DNA of 64,000 nucleotides from Drechmeria coniospora (GCF_001625195.1 NC_054390.1:10140148-10204147); one strand, 5' to 3'; positions 22,201-33,560 are shown, numbered from the stretch's first letter. Notes: generated by a model not told the origin, from the sequence alone. Translations and numbers: made by a program.

Positions 22201-25200
22201 GCACCCGTGCACGACTAGTGTTATTATAACAGTAACGTCGAACCAGCCTCCTAATACAGCGGTTACAACAACCATTACGACTGGCACACTCCCAGGAACT
22301 TCAACAATACTACCTCCAACCGATTGCACCCATCCTTGTACTACTAGTGTTATTATCACCGCACCTCCTGATACGGCTGTAACTACTACGATAACTGGTA
22401 CATTACCTGGCACGTCTACTATCACGCCTCCAGTGGATTGTACGCACCCGTGCACGACTAGTATTATTATAACAGTAACGTCGAACCAGCCTCCCAATAC
22501 CGCTGTAACAACTACCATTACAACTGGTACGATACCAGGAACTTCAACAATTTTGCCTCCAACAGATTGCACTCATCTCTGCACTACGAGTATAGTTGTC
22601 ACCGTACCTCCGGACACAGTTATAACTACAACAGTACCAGGAACATTGCCTGGCACATCTACTATTGCTCCGCCGCCTGACTGCACTCACCCTTGTACTA
22701 CGAGTGTTATTATAACCGCACCACCAGATACGGCTATAACTACTACACTAACAGGCACAGTACCTGGCACGTCTACTATTACGCCTCCTGTAGATTGTAC
22801 GCACCCATGCACAACTCGTATTATTATAACAGTAACGTCGAACCAGCCTCCTGATACGGCTGTTACAACTACGATTACGACCGGTACAATACCAGGAACT
22901 TCAACAATTTTGCCTCTAACAGACTGCACTCATCCCTGCACTACGAGTATAATTGTGACCGTACCTCCGGACACAGTAATAACTACGACAATACCAGGAA
23001 TATTGCCTGGCACGTCTACTATTACTCCGCCGCCTGGTTGTACCCATCCTTGCACTACCAGTGTTATTATAACTATGCCTCCTGATACGGCTGTAACTAG
23101 CACAATAACTGGTACAGTACCTGGCGCGTCTACTATCACGCCTCCGGGAGATTGTACGCACCCGTGCACGACTAGTGTTATTATAACAGTAACTTCGAAC
23201 CAACCTCCTGATACAGCGGTTACAACAACCATTACGACTGGCACAATCCCAGGAACGTCGACAATTTTGCCTCCAACCGATTGCACTCATCCGTGCACTA
23301 CGAGTATCATTATCACTGTACCTCCAGATACAATAGTGACTACAACAATACCAGGAATATTGCCTGGCACGTCTACTATTACTCCACTGCTTGATTGCAC
23401 CCATCCTTGCACTACCAGTGTTATTATAACCGCACCTCTTGATACGGCTGTAACTACCACAATAACTGGTACAGTACCTGGCACGTCTACTATCAAGCCT
23501 CCAGTAGATTGTACGCACCCGTGCACGACTAGTGTTATTATAACAGTAACGTCGAACCAACCTCCTGATACAGCGGTTACAACAACCATTACGACTGGCA
23601 CAATCCCAGGAACTTCGACAATTTTGCCTCCAACCGATTGCACCCATCCGTGCACTACGAGTATTATTGTTACTCTACCTCCCGATACAATTGTGACTAC
23701 AACAATACCAGGAATATTGCCTGGCACGTCTACTATTACTCCACCGCTTGATTGCACCCATCCTTGCACTACTAGTGTTATTATAACCGTACCTCCTGAT
23801 ACGGCTGTAACTACCACAATAACTGGTACAGTACCTGGCACGTCTACTATTACGCCTCCAGTAGATTGTACGCACCCGTGCACGACTAGTGTTATTATAA
23901 CAGTAACGTCGAACCAACCTCCTGATACAGCGGTTACAACAACCATTACGACTGGCACAATCCCAGGAACTTCGACGATTTTGCCTCCAACAGATTGCAC
24001 TCATCCGTGCACTACGAGAATCATTGTTACTCTACCTCCCGACACAATTGTGACTACAACAATACCAGGAACATTGCCTGGCACGTCTACTATTACTCCA
24101 CCGCTTGATTGCACCCATCCTTGCACTACTAGTGTTATTATAACCGCACCTGCTAATACGGCTGTAACTACTACGATAACTGGTACATTGCCTGGAACGT
24201 CTACTATCACGCCTCCGGTGGATTGTACGCACCCGTGCACGACTAGTGTTATTATAACAGTAACGTCGAACCAACCTCCTGATACAGCGGTTACAACAAC
24301 CATTACGACTGGTACAATCCCAGGAACTTCGACAATTTTGCCTCCGACCGATTGCACTCATCCGTGCACTACGAGAATCATCGTTACTCTACCTCCCGAC
24401 ACAATTGTGACTACAACAATACCAGGAACATTGCCTGGCACGTCTACTATTACTCCACCGCTTGATTGCACCCATCCTTGCACTACGAGTGTTATTATAA
24501 CCGCACCTCCTGATACGGCTGTAACTACCACAATAACTGGTACAGTACCTGGCACGTCTACTATCACGCCTCCGGTGGATTGTACGCACCCGTGCACGAC
24601 TAGTGTTATTATAACAGTAACGTCGAACCAACCTCCTGATACAGCGGTTACAACAACCATTACGACTGGTACAATCCCAGGAACTTCGACAATTTTGCCT
24701 CCGACCGATTGCACTCATCCGTGCACTACGAGTATTATTGTTACTCTACCTCCCGACACAATTGTAACTACAACAATACCAGGAACATTGCCTGGCACGT
24801 CTACTATTACTCCACCGCTTGATTGCACCCATCCTTGCACTACTAGTGTTATTATAACCGTACCTCCTGATACGGCTGTAACTACCACAATAACTGGTAC
24901 AGTACCTGGCACGTCTACTATCACGCCTCCGGTGGATTGTACGCACCCGTGCACGACTAGTGTTATTATAACAGTAACGTCGAACCAACCTCCTGATACA
25001 GCGGTTACAACAACCATTACGACTGGTACAATCCCAGGAACTTCGACAATTTTGCCTCCGACCGATTGCACTCATCCGTGCACTACGAGAATCATCGTTA
25101 CTCTACCTCCCGACACAATTGTGACTACAACAATACCAGGAACATTGCCTGGCACGTCTACTATCACGCCTCCAGTGGATTGTACGCACCCGTGCACGAC

Positions 25201-28018
25201 TAGTATTATAATAACAGTAACGTCGAACCAGCCTCCCAATACCGCTGTAACAACTACCACTACAACTGGTACAATGCCAGGAACTTCCACAATTTTGCCT
25301 CCAACAGATTGCACTTATCCCTGCACTACTAGTATAGTTGTCACCGTACCTCCGGATACAGTCATAACTACAACAGTACCAGGAACATTGCCTGGCACAT
25401 CTACTATTACTCCGCCGCCTAACTGCACTCACCCTTGCACCACGAGTATTATTATAACCGCACCACCAGATACGGCAATAACTACTACACTAACAGGCAC
25501 AGTACCTGGCACGTCTACTATTACGCCTCCTGTAGATTGTACGCACCCATGCACAACTCGTATTATTATAACAGTAACGTCGAACCAGCCTCCTGATACG
25601 GCTGTTACAACTACTATTACAACTGGTATAATACCAGGAACTTCAACAATTTTGCCTCCAACAGACTGCACTCATCCGTGCACTACGAGTGTAATTGTCA
25701 CCGTACCTCCGGACACAGTCATAACTACGACAGTACCAGGAACATTGCCTGGCACGTCTACTATCACGCCTCCGGTAGATTGTACGCACCCGTGCACGAC
25801 TAGGGTTATTATAACAGTTACCACAAATCAGCCACCTGATACGGCTGTTACAACTACCATTACGACTGGTACAATACCAGGAACGTCGACAATTTTACCT
25901 CCTACAGATTGCACACACCCCTGCACTACTAGTGTCATCGTTACTTTGCCTCCGGACACCATTGTTACTACAACAGTCCCAGGAACATTGCCTGGTACAT
26001 CTACTATTACGCCGCCGCCTGACTGTACACATCCCTGCACTACAACCATTGTTATAACGGAACCTCCGGACACCATTGTTACTACTACAGTTCCAACAAC
26101 TAGTGTCATTGTAACAACTACACCGACACAGCCTCCTGATACGGTCATAACAACAACAGTTAGGGGCACATCTCCTGGAACTTTGACTATCACCCCTCCC
26201 GTTGGCTGCACCCATCCATGTACAACTAGTGTCATTGTAACAACTACACCGACACAGCCTCCTGATACGGTTATAACAAGAACAGTTACGGGCACATCTC
26301 CTGGAACTTTGACTATCACCCCGCCCGTTGGCTGCACCCATCCATGTACAACTAGTGTCATTGTAACAACTACACCGACACAGCCTCCTGATACGGTCAT
26401 AACAAGAACAGTTACGGGCACATCTCCTGGAACTTTGACTATCACCCCGCCCGTTGGCTGCACCCATCCATGTACAACTAGTGTCATTGTAACAACTACA
26501 CCGACACAGCCTCCTGATACGGTCATTACAAGAACAGTTACGGGCACATCTCCTGGAACTTTGACTATCACCCCGCCCGTTGGCTGCACCCATCCATGTA
26601 CAACTAGTGTCATTGTAACAACTACACCGACACAGCCTCCTGATACGGTCATAACAAGAACAGTTACGGGCACATCTCCTGGAACTTTGACTATCACCCC
26701 GCCCGTTGGCTGCACCCATCCATGTACAACTAGTGTCATTGTAACAACTACACCGACACAGCCTCCTGATACGGTTATAACAAGAACAGTTACGGGCACA
26801 TCTCCTGGAACTTTGACTATCACCCCGCCCGTTGGCTGCACCCATCCATGTACAACTAGTGTCATTGTAACAACTACACCGACACAGCCTCCTGATACGG
26901 TCATAACAACAACAGTTAGGGGCACATCTCCTGGAACTTTGACTATCACCCCTCCCGTTGGCTGCACCCATCCATGTACAACTCGTGTCATTGTAACAAC
27001 AACACCAACACAGCCTCCTGATACGGTCATAACAACAACAGTTATGGGCACATCTCCTGGAACATCTACCATAACACCCTTGGTTGACTGCACCCATCCA
27101 TGTACAACTAGTATAATCGTAACGACTACTCCAACATGTGCTCCCCCGAGTGGCTCAAGTACACTTAGTGCAACTTTATCAATTGGGACTTCGACTAGGT
27201 GGACTGTCCCGACCTGTGTTACAAAAATGTTCTTTACCGTCCAGGGTGGCGCAGGTGGTAAAGCCACGAATAATTTCCCTGGGGGCCAAGGTGCTTTAAT
27301 TGTGGGGTTCATTCCGGTGACACCTGGGCAAATTATATCCGCTATTGCCGGTGGCATGGGAGGTACTAGTCCCTTCGTTTCATATGCTACAGCCCCAGGG
27401 GGAACAAGTGCATATGGACGTGGTGGAGTGGGACTGCGCTGCTCCGGTGGAGGGGGCGGTGCGTCAGCATTATACCTTGATGGCACCTTACTCGTTGTCT
27501 CTGGTGCTGGAGGTGGTGGCTTAACAGCGGTTTCTAGCACAAAGGAGCCAGCCAATCCCGTTTATGAGATTCACCAGGGTCCATCGCGCGGAAATGCTGG
27601 GCAGGTGGGTCAGTCTAATTATTATACAAATCATGCTCAGACTGTCAATATCTCTGTAGCTTATGGAGGAAATCCCGGCCTAGCTGGTAGTGCCGGTCTT
27701 GGAGGGTCATATGCTGGACTTTATTCTGAAGTTGTGGTGGGAAATCCTGGAATTAACCATATAGGTGGCGACGGGGTTGCCGTTACTAGTTATCTGGCTG
27801 CTAATGGCGGCGGTGGCGGAGGTGGCGGCGGAGGCTACTTTGGGGGCGGCAGCGGATCATCGTTGTTCTATGACACTCAAAATGTTCAGCTAGATAAATG
27901 GGCTATTGGTTCTGGTGGTGGCGGTGGGTCTAGCTTTACATCGGGCGTCCTTCTCAATGTGTCACAAGGTTTAAGTGGATCTCTTACACCAGGACGTATC
28001 GTGGTGGGATATTCCTGA
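16226..28018 (+). CDS. Giant Cys-x3-Cys repeat surface protein with signal peptide and C-terminal glycine-rich domain
   Basis: Gene model: exon 1 at 16226-16383, a 51-nt intron at 16384-16434 (GTAAGG...ACCAG), exon 2 at 16435-28018; about 3,913 aa. The long frame begins right after an in-frame stop with no ATG, so an upstream exon is needed. The ATG at 16226 gives MKSPTLKHLAVVLGLSRIVYGA, a good signal peptide, and the phase (2+1) joins correctly. The body is about 90 repeats of 36-42 residues with Cys-x3-Cys pairs (GCTSNCITSVIVT, later DCTHPCTTSIIVT) and PGTSTI motifs. From about 27130 a non-repetitive domain begins WTVPTCVTKMFFTVQGGAGG, is rich in GGGG runs and ends SLTPGRIVVGYS. This resembles the glycine-rich domain of bacterial surface proteins and ALK-type receptors (Gly_rich family). 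No GPI signal is seen. Inference: an extended, disulfide-stitched secreted stalk with an adhesive tip. Confidence 0.85.
16384..16434 (+). other. Predicted 51-nt spliceosomal intron
   Basis: Donor GTAAGG follows codon position 2 of exon 1; acceptor ACCAG ends at 16434. Possible branch sites are TGTAACT (near 16408) and ATTGACA. The length fits ascomycete introns. Splicing forms an Arg codon and enters the frame of the giant ORF exactly. Without splicing, the exon 1 frame meets a stop within the intron. Confidence 0.85.
22930..25071 (+). repeat. Higher-order coding repeat: six 357-bp (119-aa) blocks
   Basis: The landmark CATCCGTGCACTACGAG or its close variant recurs at 357-bp spacing (22930, 23287, 23644, 24001, 24358 and 24715 as block starts, next at 25072). 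Each block encodes three different Cys-x3-Cys units: one with TTGTIPGTSTILPPTDC, one with GT/ILPGTSTITPPLDC and one with GTVPGTSTITPPVDC, followed by VTSNQPPD. The blocks are nearly identical at DNA level. The next landmark comes about 240 bp later, consistent with loss of one unit of about 117 bp. Confidence 0.9.
26101..27108 (+). repeat. Eight 126-bp (42-aa) coding repeats
   Basis: Units start at 26101 and every 126 bp after. Each encodes TSVIVTTTPTQPPDTVITRT, then a PGTLTITPPVGCTHPC-type segment. The central six are almost identical at DNA level; the first, seventh and eighth vary (TTVRGT, TTVMGT, PLVDC). Such homogeneity suggests very recent expansion or gene conversion just before the glycine-rich domain. 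Confidence 0.92.
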
Positions 28019-28312
28019 GCTCTTCTAGCTATTTTAAGGTACATATTTGATTTTATCGCAATTTAGGGGTATCTATATACTCATTTTTCTGAAGTACGTT
28101 CCATGACCAGATATTGTATATTGTTGTAACGGGTTGGACTATGTCAGAGCCCGGGCTGTTCCTGGACCAGGATAGGGTAGGGGCTGTTAAGGGTTGACAC
28201 TGCGTATGTCTCAACTGTTCCGCTCTGGGTTCGGCAAAGAACAAAGTTCTGTTGTAAGAAACTAACTTAAAGGGAGAAGAAGGAACGAAATAAGCTCTTA
28301 TGGGTGTAGCTC
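28019..28312. other. 3' flank of the second giant gene, nothing recognised
   Basis: Short intergenic stretch without conserved ORFs. It becomes repeat-derived from about 28313. Confidence 0.5.
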
Positions 28313-28805
28313 TTCTTTAAATTGGGGGAAAAAGAAGAATTGGAACGGTATGCAGTGGAAGTACAGTTGTACGGACTATCCAAAATGGATATCAATCGAT
28401 ACTGTTGGTAGCAGTAGAAAGGGCACCAGTTAGTAACTGGGCAGGAAATACAGATTTGAACAAGTCAAATGGTAGTGCTAAGATGCGATTCAAAAGAAAG
28501 ACTTGCGTGTGTTTCTTGTACTTGCTTGCGCTTGCTTCCTATCTAGGAGGATAGGAAAGGTAGGACCATTTTATACCTGTGAGGTAGTACCTCAATCAGT
28601 GCAATGTGCACGTGTTGGAATTCTAATTGATTCCATACAATGCATCTCCAAATAATCTGCCCGCACGCAATACAGCTCCAAATACTCTGGTTGAGTCATA
28701 CTGCAAGTTGCATAGTAAGTATATGCAACTGGCAGACTTAGTATTAGTTCGGTCGCAACAGTACAGCAGTAGTACTGCAGTAGTCAAGTGGGCCAGTAGT
28801 AGTAC
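28313..28805 (+). repeat. Dispersed repeat, copy without the R3 insertion
   Basis: Homologue of 8791-9459 that serves as the empty-site reference for the R3 solo LTR (ATTCAAAAGAAAG near 28490). It continues into sequence rich in AGTAGTACT-type motifs up to about 29000. No protein-coding capacity was recognised. Confidence 0.7.
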
Positions 28806-29040
28806 TACTAGCAAGCAACTGCCAGTTGCAGTTAGGTGGGTCCTAGCGCGCAACAGTAGTACTATTGGCGGGCAACTACTAGTAGTAGTTGGGAGAGCGT
28901 TAATTGACGGTCCGATTAATAATCTTGCTTGGTCGACCAAGTACTATTTGCACGAGACGCGCAACAGTAGTAAATTAGCTGGGCAGTAGTACTGCCATTA
29001 GTAGTACCTCTAGCAATTTATGCGCAAGAGGAGGGGATCT

Positions 29041-29706
29041 TGCAATTTGGATGCGCAAGAGGAGGGGTAGTGGAAGTATATCGCACGGACCAGGGAATCA
29101 ATCAAGCTGTTAGTAACAGCATAAGGGGTGCCAGTTAGTAACTGGGCAAGAGTGCACAATTGGTAGTACCGAATTATACAAATGAATGCGATTATTCTTC
29201 TACCTAAAGTGCAAGGGAAGTACGGCTATTTATGCCTACAGAGTAGTACCGTGTAGGTCCAGATTGTGGCTGCGCAGTTACACCATAGTTTGATCGCCCG
29301 TTTGGTCGCACAATGGTTTGATTGCCCGTTTGGTCGCACAATGGTTTGATCGCCGTTTCGGTCGCACAATGGTTTGATTGCCCGCAGTAGTACTGTGGGC
29401 TAGCAATGGCTAGTAGCGACTGGGAGAGCGGCAATTGTCATTCCGATCAATTGGCTCCTGTATTTGACTGGCTACTACGTATATAAGTTGTATTGTAGTA
29501 GTGAGTTGGCCGGCGGTAGTACTGCCGTTAGTCGTTCCGAGTGGTGGTTCGGAGAAGTAGTATGTTGTATACTATTGGTCAACTCGGTATGCTTACTAAT
29601 ACTCGCAGTATAGTACAGCATCTGTACTAGTAGTAGTACTACTAGTAACAATAGGATAGTATCCTATTGGGGTAGTCTTACTAGTATAAATACCAGTATT
29701 TTAACA
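29041..29706 (-). mobile_element. LTR-like element, family R5 (about 666 bp), inverted relative to 13643-14382
   Basis: Runs from TGCAATTTGGATGCGC to CCAGTATTTTAACA, the reverse complement order of the 13643-14382 copy. It contains a local triplication of a TGGTTTGATTGCCCGTTTGG-type unit (about 29285-29385) that is absent from other copies. It directly abuts an opposite-orientation partial copy. Confidence 0.7.
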
Positions 29707-30121
29707 CTACTCTGTAGGCATAAATAGCCGTACTTCCCTTGCACTTTAGTTAGAAGAATAATTGCATTCGTTTGTATAATTCGGTACTACCAATTGTGCA
29801 CTCTTGCCCAGTTACTAACTGGCACCCCTTATTGCTGTTACTAACAGCGTGATTGATTCCCTGTGTTATGGAGTCACTAGTACTACCAGTATCTAGTGGT
29901 CGGAAATAGTTGTTAAGAAACCTACGGAACACTAACTTAAGGTACGAGGCATTGGAGTACTTATACTCCAATGCCTGCTTAGTCATAGGATACGAGTCAC
30001 GTGCGGTAGCGCGTGGCTCTATCCTAGGACATAGCTCTATTAGGCAAAGCCTAATATCATAACACCCTGGTCCGTGCGATATACTTCCACTACTCCCACT
30101 TCTTGCGCATACAAATTGCAA
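29707..30121 (+). mobile_element. Partial R5 copy interrupted by an R1 element
   Basis: From TCTGTAGGCATAAATAGCCG onward it matches the second half of the R5 element in the orientation of 13643-14382, ending GCGCATACAAATTGCAAG. It lacks the TGTTAAAATAC end. The R1 element at 29864-30064 splits it. Confidence 0.7.
29864..30064 (+). mobile_element. Solo LTR-like element, family R1 (201 bp, target duplication CCCTG)
   Basis: Begins TGTTATGGAGTCACTAG and ends ATCATAACA. It is flanked by CCCTG at 29859-29863 and 30065-30069. The empty site, GATTCCCTGGTCC in reverse, is present in the R5 copy near 29085, which confirms the insertion. Confidence 0.85.
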
Positions 30122-30279
30122 GAACAATATCCCTACTTAATAATATATAACTATTGCTGGAAGCCAAATAAATACTCTATTTTGGAACTTACAATTACTG
30201 GAGCTACTAATTGAAAGATCAAAAAGCTTTTAAAGAAAGCAATTAAATAAATAAAAGCTTGGTATTAAAAAGACCAATA

Positions 30280-30450
30280 TGTTACGGAGTCGCTAGGCGA
30301 CTGCTCTAGGACTCTCAATGATGTTTATTAAAAGACTTGAAGGAGGGAAAACTACCTAACAACTAGGGCTTCTAGTTGTGTGCGTTCCTCCTAGTGGGTC
30401 CCTTGGTTCCCTTCGTTCTCCTATATCGGGCTAAGCCCGATACCATAACA
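30280..30450 (-). mobile_element. Solo LTR, family R2 (171 bp, target duplication CAATA)
   Basis: Begins TGTTACGGAGTCGCTAGG and ends GATACCATAACA, flanked by CAATA at 30275-30279 and 30451-30455. It is the reverse complement of the two LTRs bounding 32254-35306. Confidence 0.88.
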
Positions 30451-30655
30451 CAATAGAAGCAACTGTAAGATTGGATACAAGAGGAAGGGTGGTATAATAA
30501 AACTACTTATAATACACAAACCTTTCTAGGTAAAGTATTTACAGTAATTATTAATCTATTACAACTCTATAACAAACAAGCAGAGGACCTAGCGCAAGGA
30601 ATCTATATAACGCTTATCTTTAGAGCATATATATGTTAAAATACTAGTATTTCTT

Positions 30656-32249
30656 TGCAATTGATGCGCAAGAGGAGGGGATAGTGGAAGTATATTGTAA
30701 CACATATGGGGAGGTGTGCCCATATGGACAATCGACCAGTTAACCGTTCGACCAAATGGCCAAACTGTCAAAAGATCCGCCAGTATCCGCACTTAGTGCG
30801 GGTACTGCACCTCACATTCGCTTATAAGGCCTACACGCTTGTAGCGCGCCTTACATATATCGCACGGACTAGTAAATCAATTATACTGTTAGTAACAGCA
30901 ATAAGGGGAGTGCCAGTTAGTAACTGGGCAAGAGTGCACAATTGGTAGTACCGAATTATACAAACGAATGCGATTATTTCTTCTAGCTACAGTACAGGAA
31001 AAGAGCGGCTATTTATGTCTACAGAACAATCCCCAATAACGGCTTTATCGGAGATTCCATCGTGGATCAAAGGCGCCATTGTACTATGGCTTAAATGGCT
31101 GAAACCATTATACAGTTGGATAACTGTTTCAGTCAATCGTTAGTTGACTGCTTCCGTCATAAGGTTGGATGGATTGTTTCAGTCATTAGCTTGGCTGATT
31201 CCATCACATAATGAATGGGTGGTCCGGCCCAAGTTAGTATTGTGGGCTGGCAAGCGCTAGTAGCGATTGGGAGAGCTGCAATTGTCATTCCGATCAATTG
31301 GCTCCAGAGGTCGACTGGCTACTACCTATGTGGGTCACATTGCAGTAGTGAGTTGGTTGGTAGTAGTACTACCGTGTGTCGCTCCGAGTCGTGGTTCGGA
31401 GAAGTAGTATGTTGTATACTATTGGTCAACTCAATATGCTTACCAATACTCGCAGTATAGTATAGCATCCGTACTAGTAGTACTAGTACTAATACTAATA
31501 GGATAGTATCCTATTTAGGTAGTCTTACTAGTATAAATACCAGTATTTTAACAGTATTTATACTAGTAAGACTACCCAAATAGGATACTATCCTATTAGT
31601 ACTAGTAGTAGTACTACTAGTACGGATGCTATACTATACTGCAAGTATTGGTAAGTATATTGAGTTGACTAATAGTATACAACATACTACTTTTGCGAAC
31701 TACGACTCGGAGCGACATACAGCAATACCACTACCGACCAACTCACTACTACAATGTGACCCACACATGTAATAGCCAGTCGACTACTGGAGCCAATTAA
31801 TTGGAAAGACAATTGCAGCTCTCTCAATCGCTACTAGCGCTTGCCAGCTCACAATACTACTATGGGCCGGACCACCCAATCATTATGTGATGGAATCAGC
31901 CAACCTAATGACTAAGACAAGCTATCTAACCTTATGACGGAAGCAGTTAACTAAAGTGTGACTGAAACAGCTATCCAACTGTATAATGGTTTCAGCCATT
32001 AAGCCATAGTACGATAGAATCTCCGATCGAGCCGTTATTGGGGATTGTTCTGTAGACATAAATAGCCGCTCTTTTCCTGTACTGGCTAGAAGAAATAATC
32101 GCATTCGTTTGTATAATTTGGTACTACCAATTGTGCACTCTTGCCCAGTTACTAAATGGTACCCCTTATTGCTGTTACTAACAGTGTAATTAATTAACTG
32201 GTCCGTGCGATATACTTCTACTACCCCCTCCTCTTGTGGTTAAATTGCA
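30656..32249. repeat. 1.6-kb palindrome made of two inverted R5 copies
   Basis: The left arm (30656-31553) and right arm (31554-32249) are inverted copies of the R5 element, meeting at TTTTAACAGTATTTATAC. The left arm is longer only because of the 160-bp solo LTR at 30696-30855. Arms are clearly alignable over about 700 bp with scattered substitutions. Near the centre a few bases of one terminus are missing. Confidence 0.85.
30696..30855 (+). mobile_element. Solo LTR, family R4 (160 bp, target duplication TATAT)
   Basis: Begins TGTAACACATATGGGGAGG and ends GCGCCTTACA. It is flanked by TATAT at 30691-30695 and 30856-30860. In other R5 copies the site reads GAAGTATATCGCAC without the insert, so this is a clear insertion. 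It is the only copy of this family in the window. Confidence 0.85.
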
Positions 32250-32253
32250 TGAA

Positions 32254-32424
32254 TGTTATGGTATCGGGCTTAGCCCGATATAGGAGAACGAAGGGAACCA
32301 AGGGACCCACTAGGAGGAACGCATATAACTAGAAGCCCTAGTTGTTAGGTAGTTTTCCCTCCTTTAAGTCTTTTAATAAACATCATTAAGAGTCCTAGAG
32401 CAGTCGCCTAGCGACTCCGTAACA
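32254..32424 (+). repeat. Left LTR (R2) of the 3-kb retroelement
   Basis: Begins TGTTATGGTATCGGGC and ends GACTCCGTAACA. Same orientation as the 35136-35306 copy. Contains the small hairpin CGGGCTTAGCCCG. Confidence 0.85.
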
Positions 32425-32471
32425 TTTAAAAGACTTTACTTATACCGGTTAGGAGGAAGGAAAAGCCTAAC

Positions 32472-32642
32472 TGTTACGGAGTCGCTAGGCGACTGCTCTA
32501 GGACTCTCAATGATGTTTATTAAAAGACTTGAAGGAGGGAAAACTACTTGGCAACTAGGGCCTCTAGTTGTGTGCGTGCTTCCCAGTGGGTCCCTTGGCT
32601 CCTTCCATTCTTGTATATCGGGCTAAGCCCGATACCATAACA
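32472..32642 (-). mobile_element. Solo R2 LTR nested in the retroelement leader (target duplication CTAAC)
   Basis: Begins TGTTACGGAGTCGC and ends GATACCATAACA, opposite in orientation to the host element's own LTRs. CTAAC flanks it at 32467-32471 and 32643-32647. The insertion lies 20 bp upstream of the gag-like ATG. Confidence 0.88.
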
Positions 32643-32661
32643 CTAACTATCGTAAGTCAAA

Positions 32662-33434
32662 ATGGATAAGGGGAAGCCCGAAGAAATTAACCTCCAGTAA
32701 GTCATGGAGGACTTTATGGCAAAAGTCCATACGGAGTTTGGCCGAATGCACGCCCAAATGGAAACGTACTCTGTATAAATCTTAGCTCTGCAGAAGAATG
32801 GGCAGCAACAGGTACAGTAGGACCTAGGGCACTCGTCGGCCCAGCCAATGGATACCTTAACAATCGACCCCCAGCAGGAGCGGACCGGGGACAAGTCGGG
32901 CACACTACGGGCCCGTGTCAAACGCAAACCGATTCCGGTCGGGGACCCGTACGATAGCAATAAGGGTACCTTTGCAGCCTGGAAGTTCTGCATGGACCGC
33001 AAGCTCCGAGTGGATAAGGACTTCATCGGGTCCGCCTAGGACCAATGGATCTTCGTTTGGCAAAACCTCTCGGCCAAAGTCCAGCGACAAGTTACAACGT
33101 ACTTCGAAGAAGGCTCCCGCATCGGTTACAACTCGTTCCAATTCCTAACGTACCTCGAATCGGCTTATAGCAACCCTTACCGCTAGCGACTAGCGGTTGT
33201 CGAACTGGAGGACATTAGGCAAGGGACGTCGGAGTTGTTCCTAGCGTTCCTTATACGCTTCAAAGAGAAGCTTATACTAGCAGGAGGGATGCATTGGCCT
33301 AGCGAGGTAAAACTTATAAAGCTCCGTATTGGGCTAACTAAGAGAATGAGGGACTGTATCCTCTAGCGGGGGACTACAATGGACGACTACGATAAGGCGG
33401 TCGACGTATATAAACGAATCGTATCCGAAATGGA
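32662..33434 (+). pseudogene. Decayed retrotransposon gag-like frame
   Basis: From the ATG at 32662 one frame reads through about 257 codons with six stops (near 32698, 32776, 32820, 33037, 33184 and 33364). Recognisable segments include KGTFAAWKFCMDRKLRVDKD, SAKVQRQVTTYFEEGS and FLAFLIRFKEKLILAGG, a pattern typical of fungal retrotransposon gag capsid domains. At least four stops fit CAG-to-TAG (Gln) changes. The frame is cut by R5-type sequence at about 33436. No zinc knuckle remains. Confidence 0.6.
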
Positions 33435-33435
33435 A

Positions 33436-33560
33436 TTATTAAAATACTGGTATTTATACTAGTAAGACTACCTAAATAGGATACTATCCTATTGTTACTA
33501 GTAGTACTACTACTAGTAAAGATGCCATACTATACTGCGAGTATTAGTAAGCATATCGAG
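33436..33560 (+). mobile_element. Short R5 fragment inside the retroelement
   Basis: TTATTAAAATACTGGTATTT to AGTAAGCATATCGAG matches the first about 125 bp of the R5 element (compare 13643-13770). It marks a junction between the gag-like region and unrelated GC-rich sequence, so the retroelement interior is a mosaic. Confidence 0.7.

Noticed and set aside
25828..27555. 575-codon minus-strand ORF opposite the 126-bp repeats and glycine-rich domain
   Set aside because: Shadow of coding repeats; its Pro-rich N-terminus is simply the complement of glycine codons.
28053..28244. 63-codon minus-strand ORF downstream of the second giant gene
   Set aside because: Short, no recognisable features, and in intergenic sequence.
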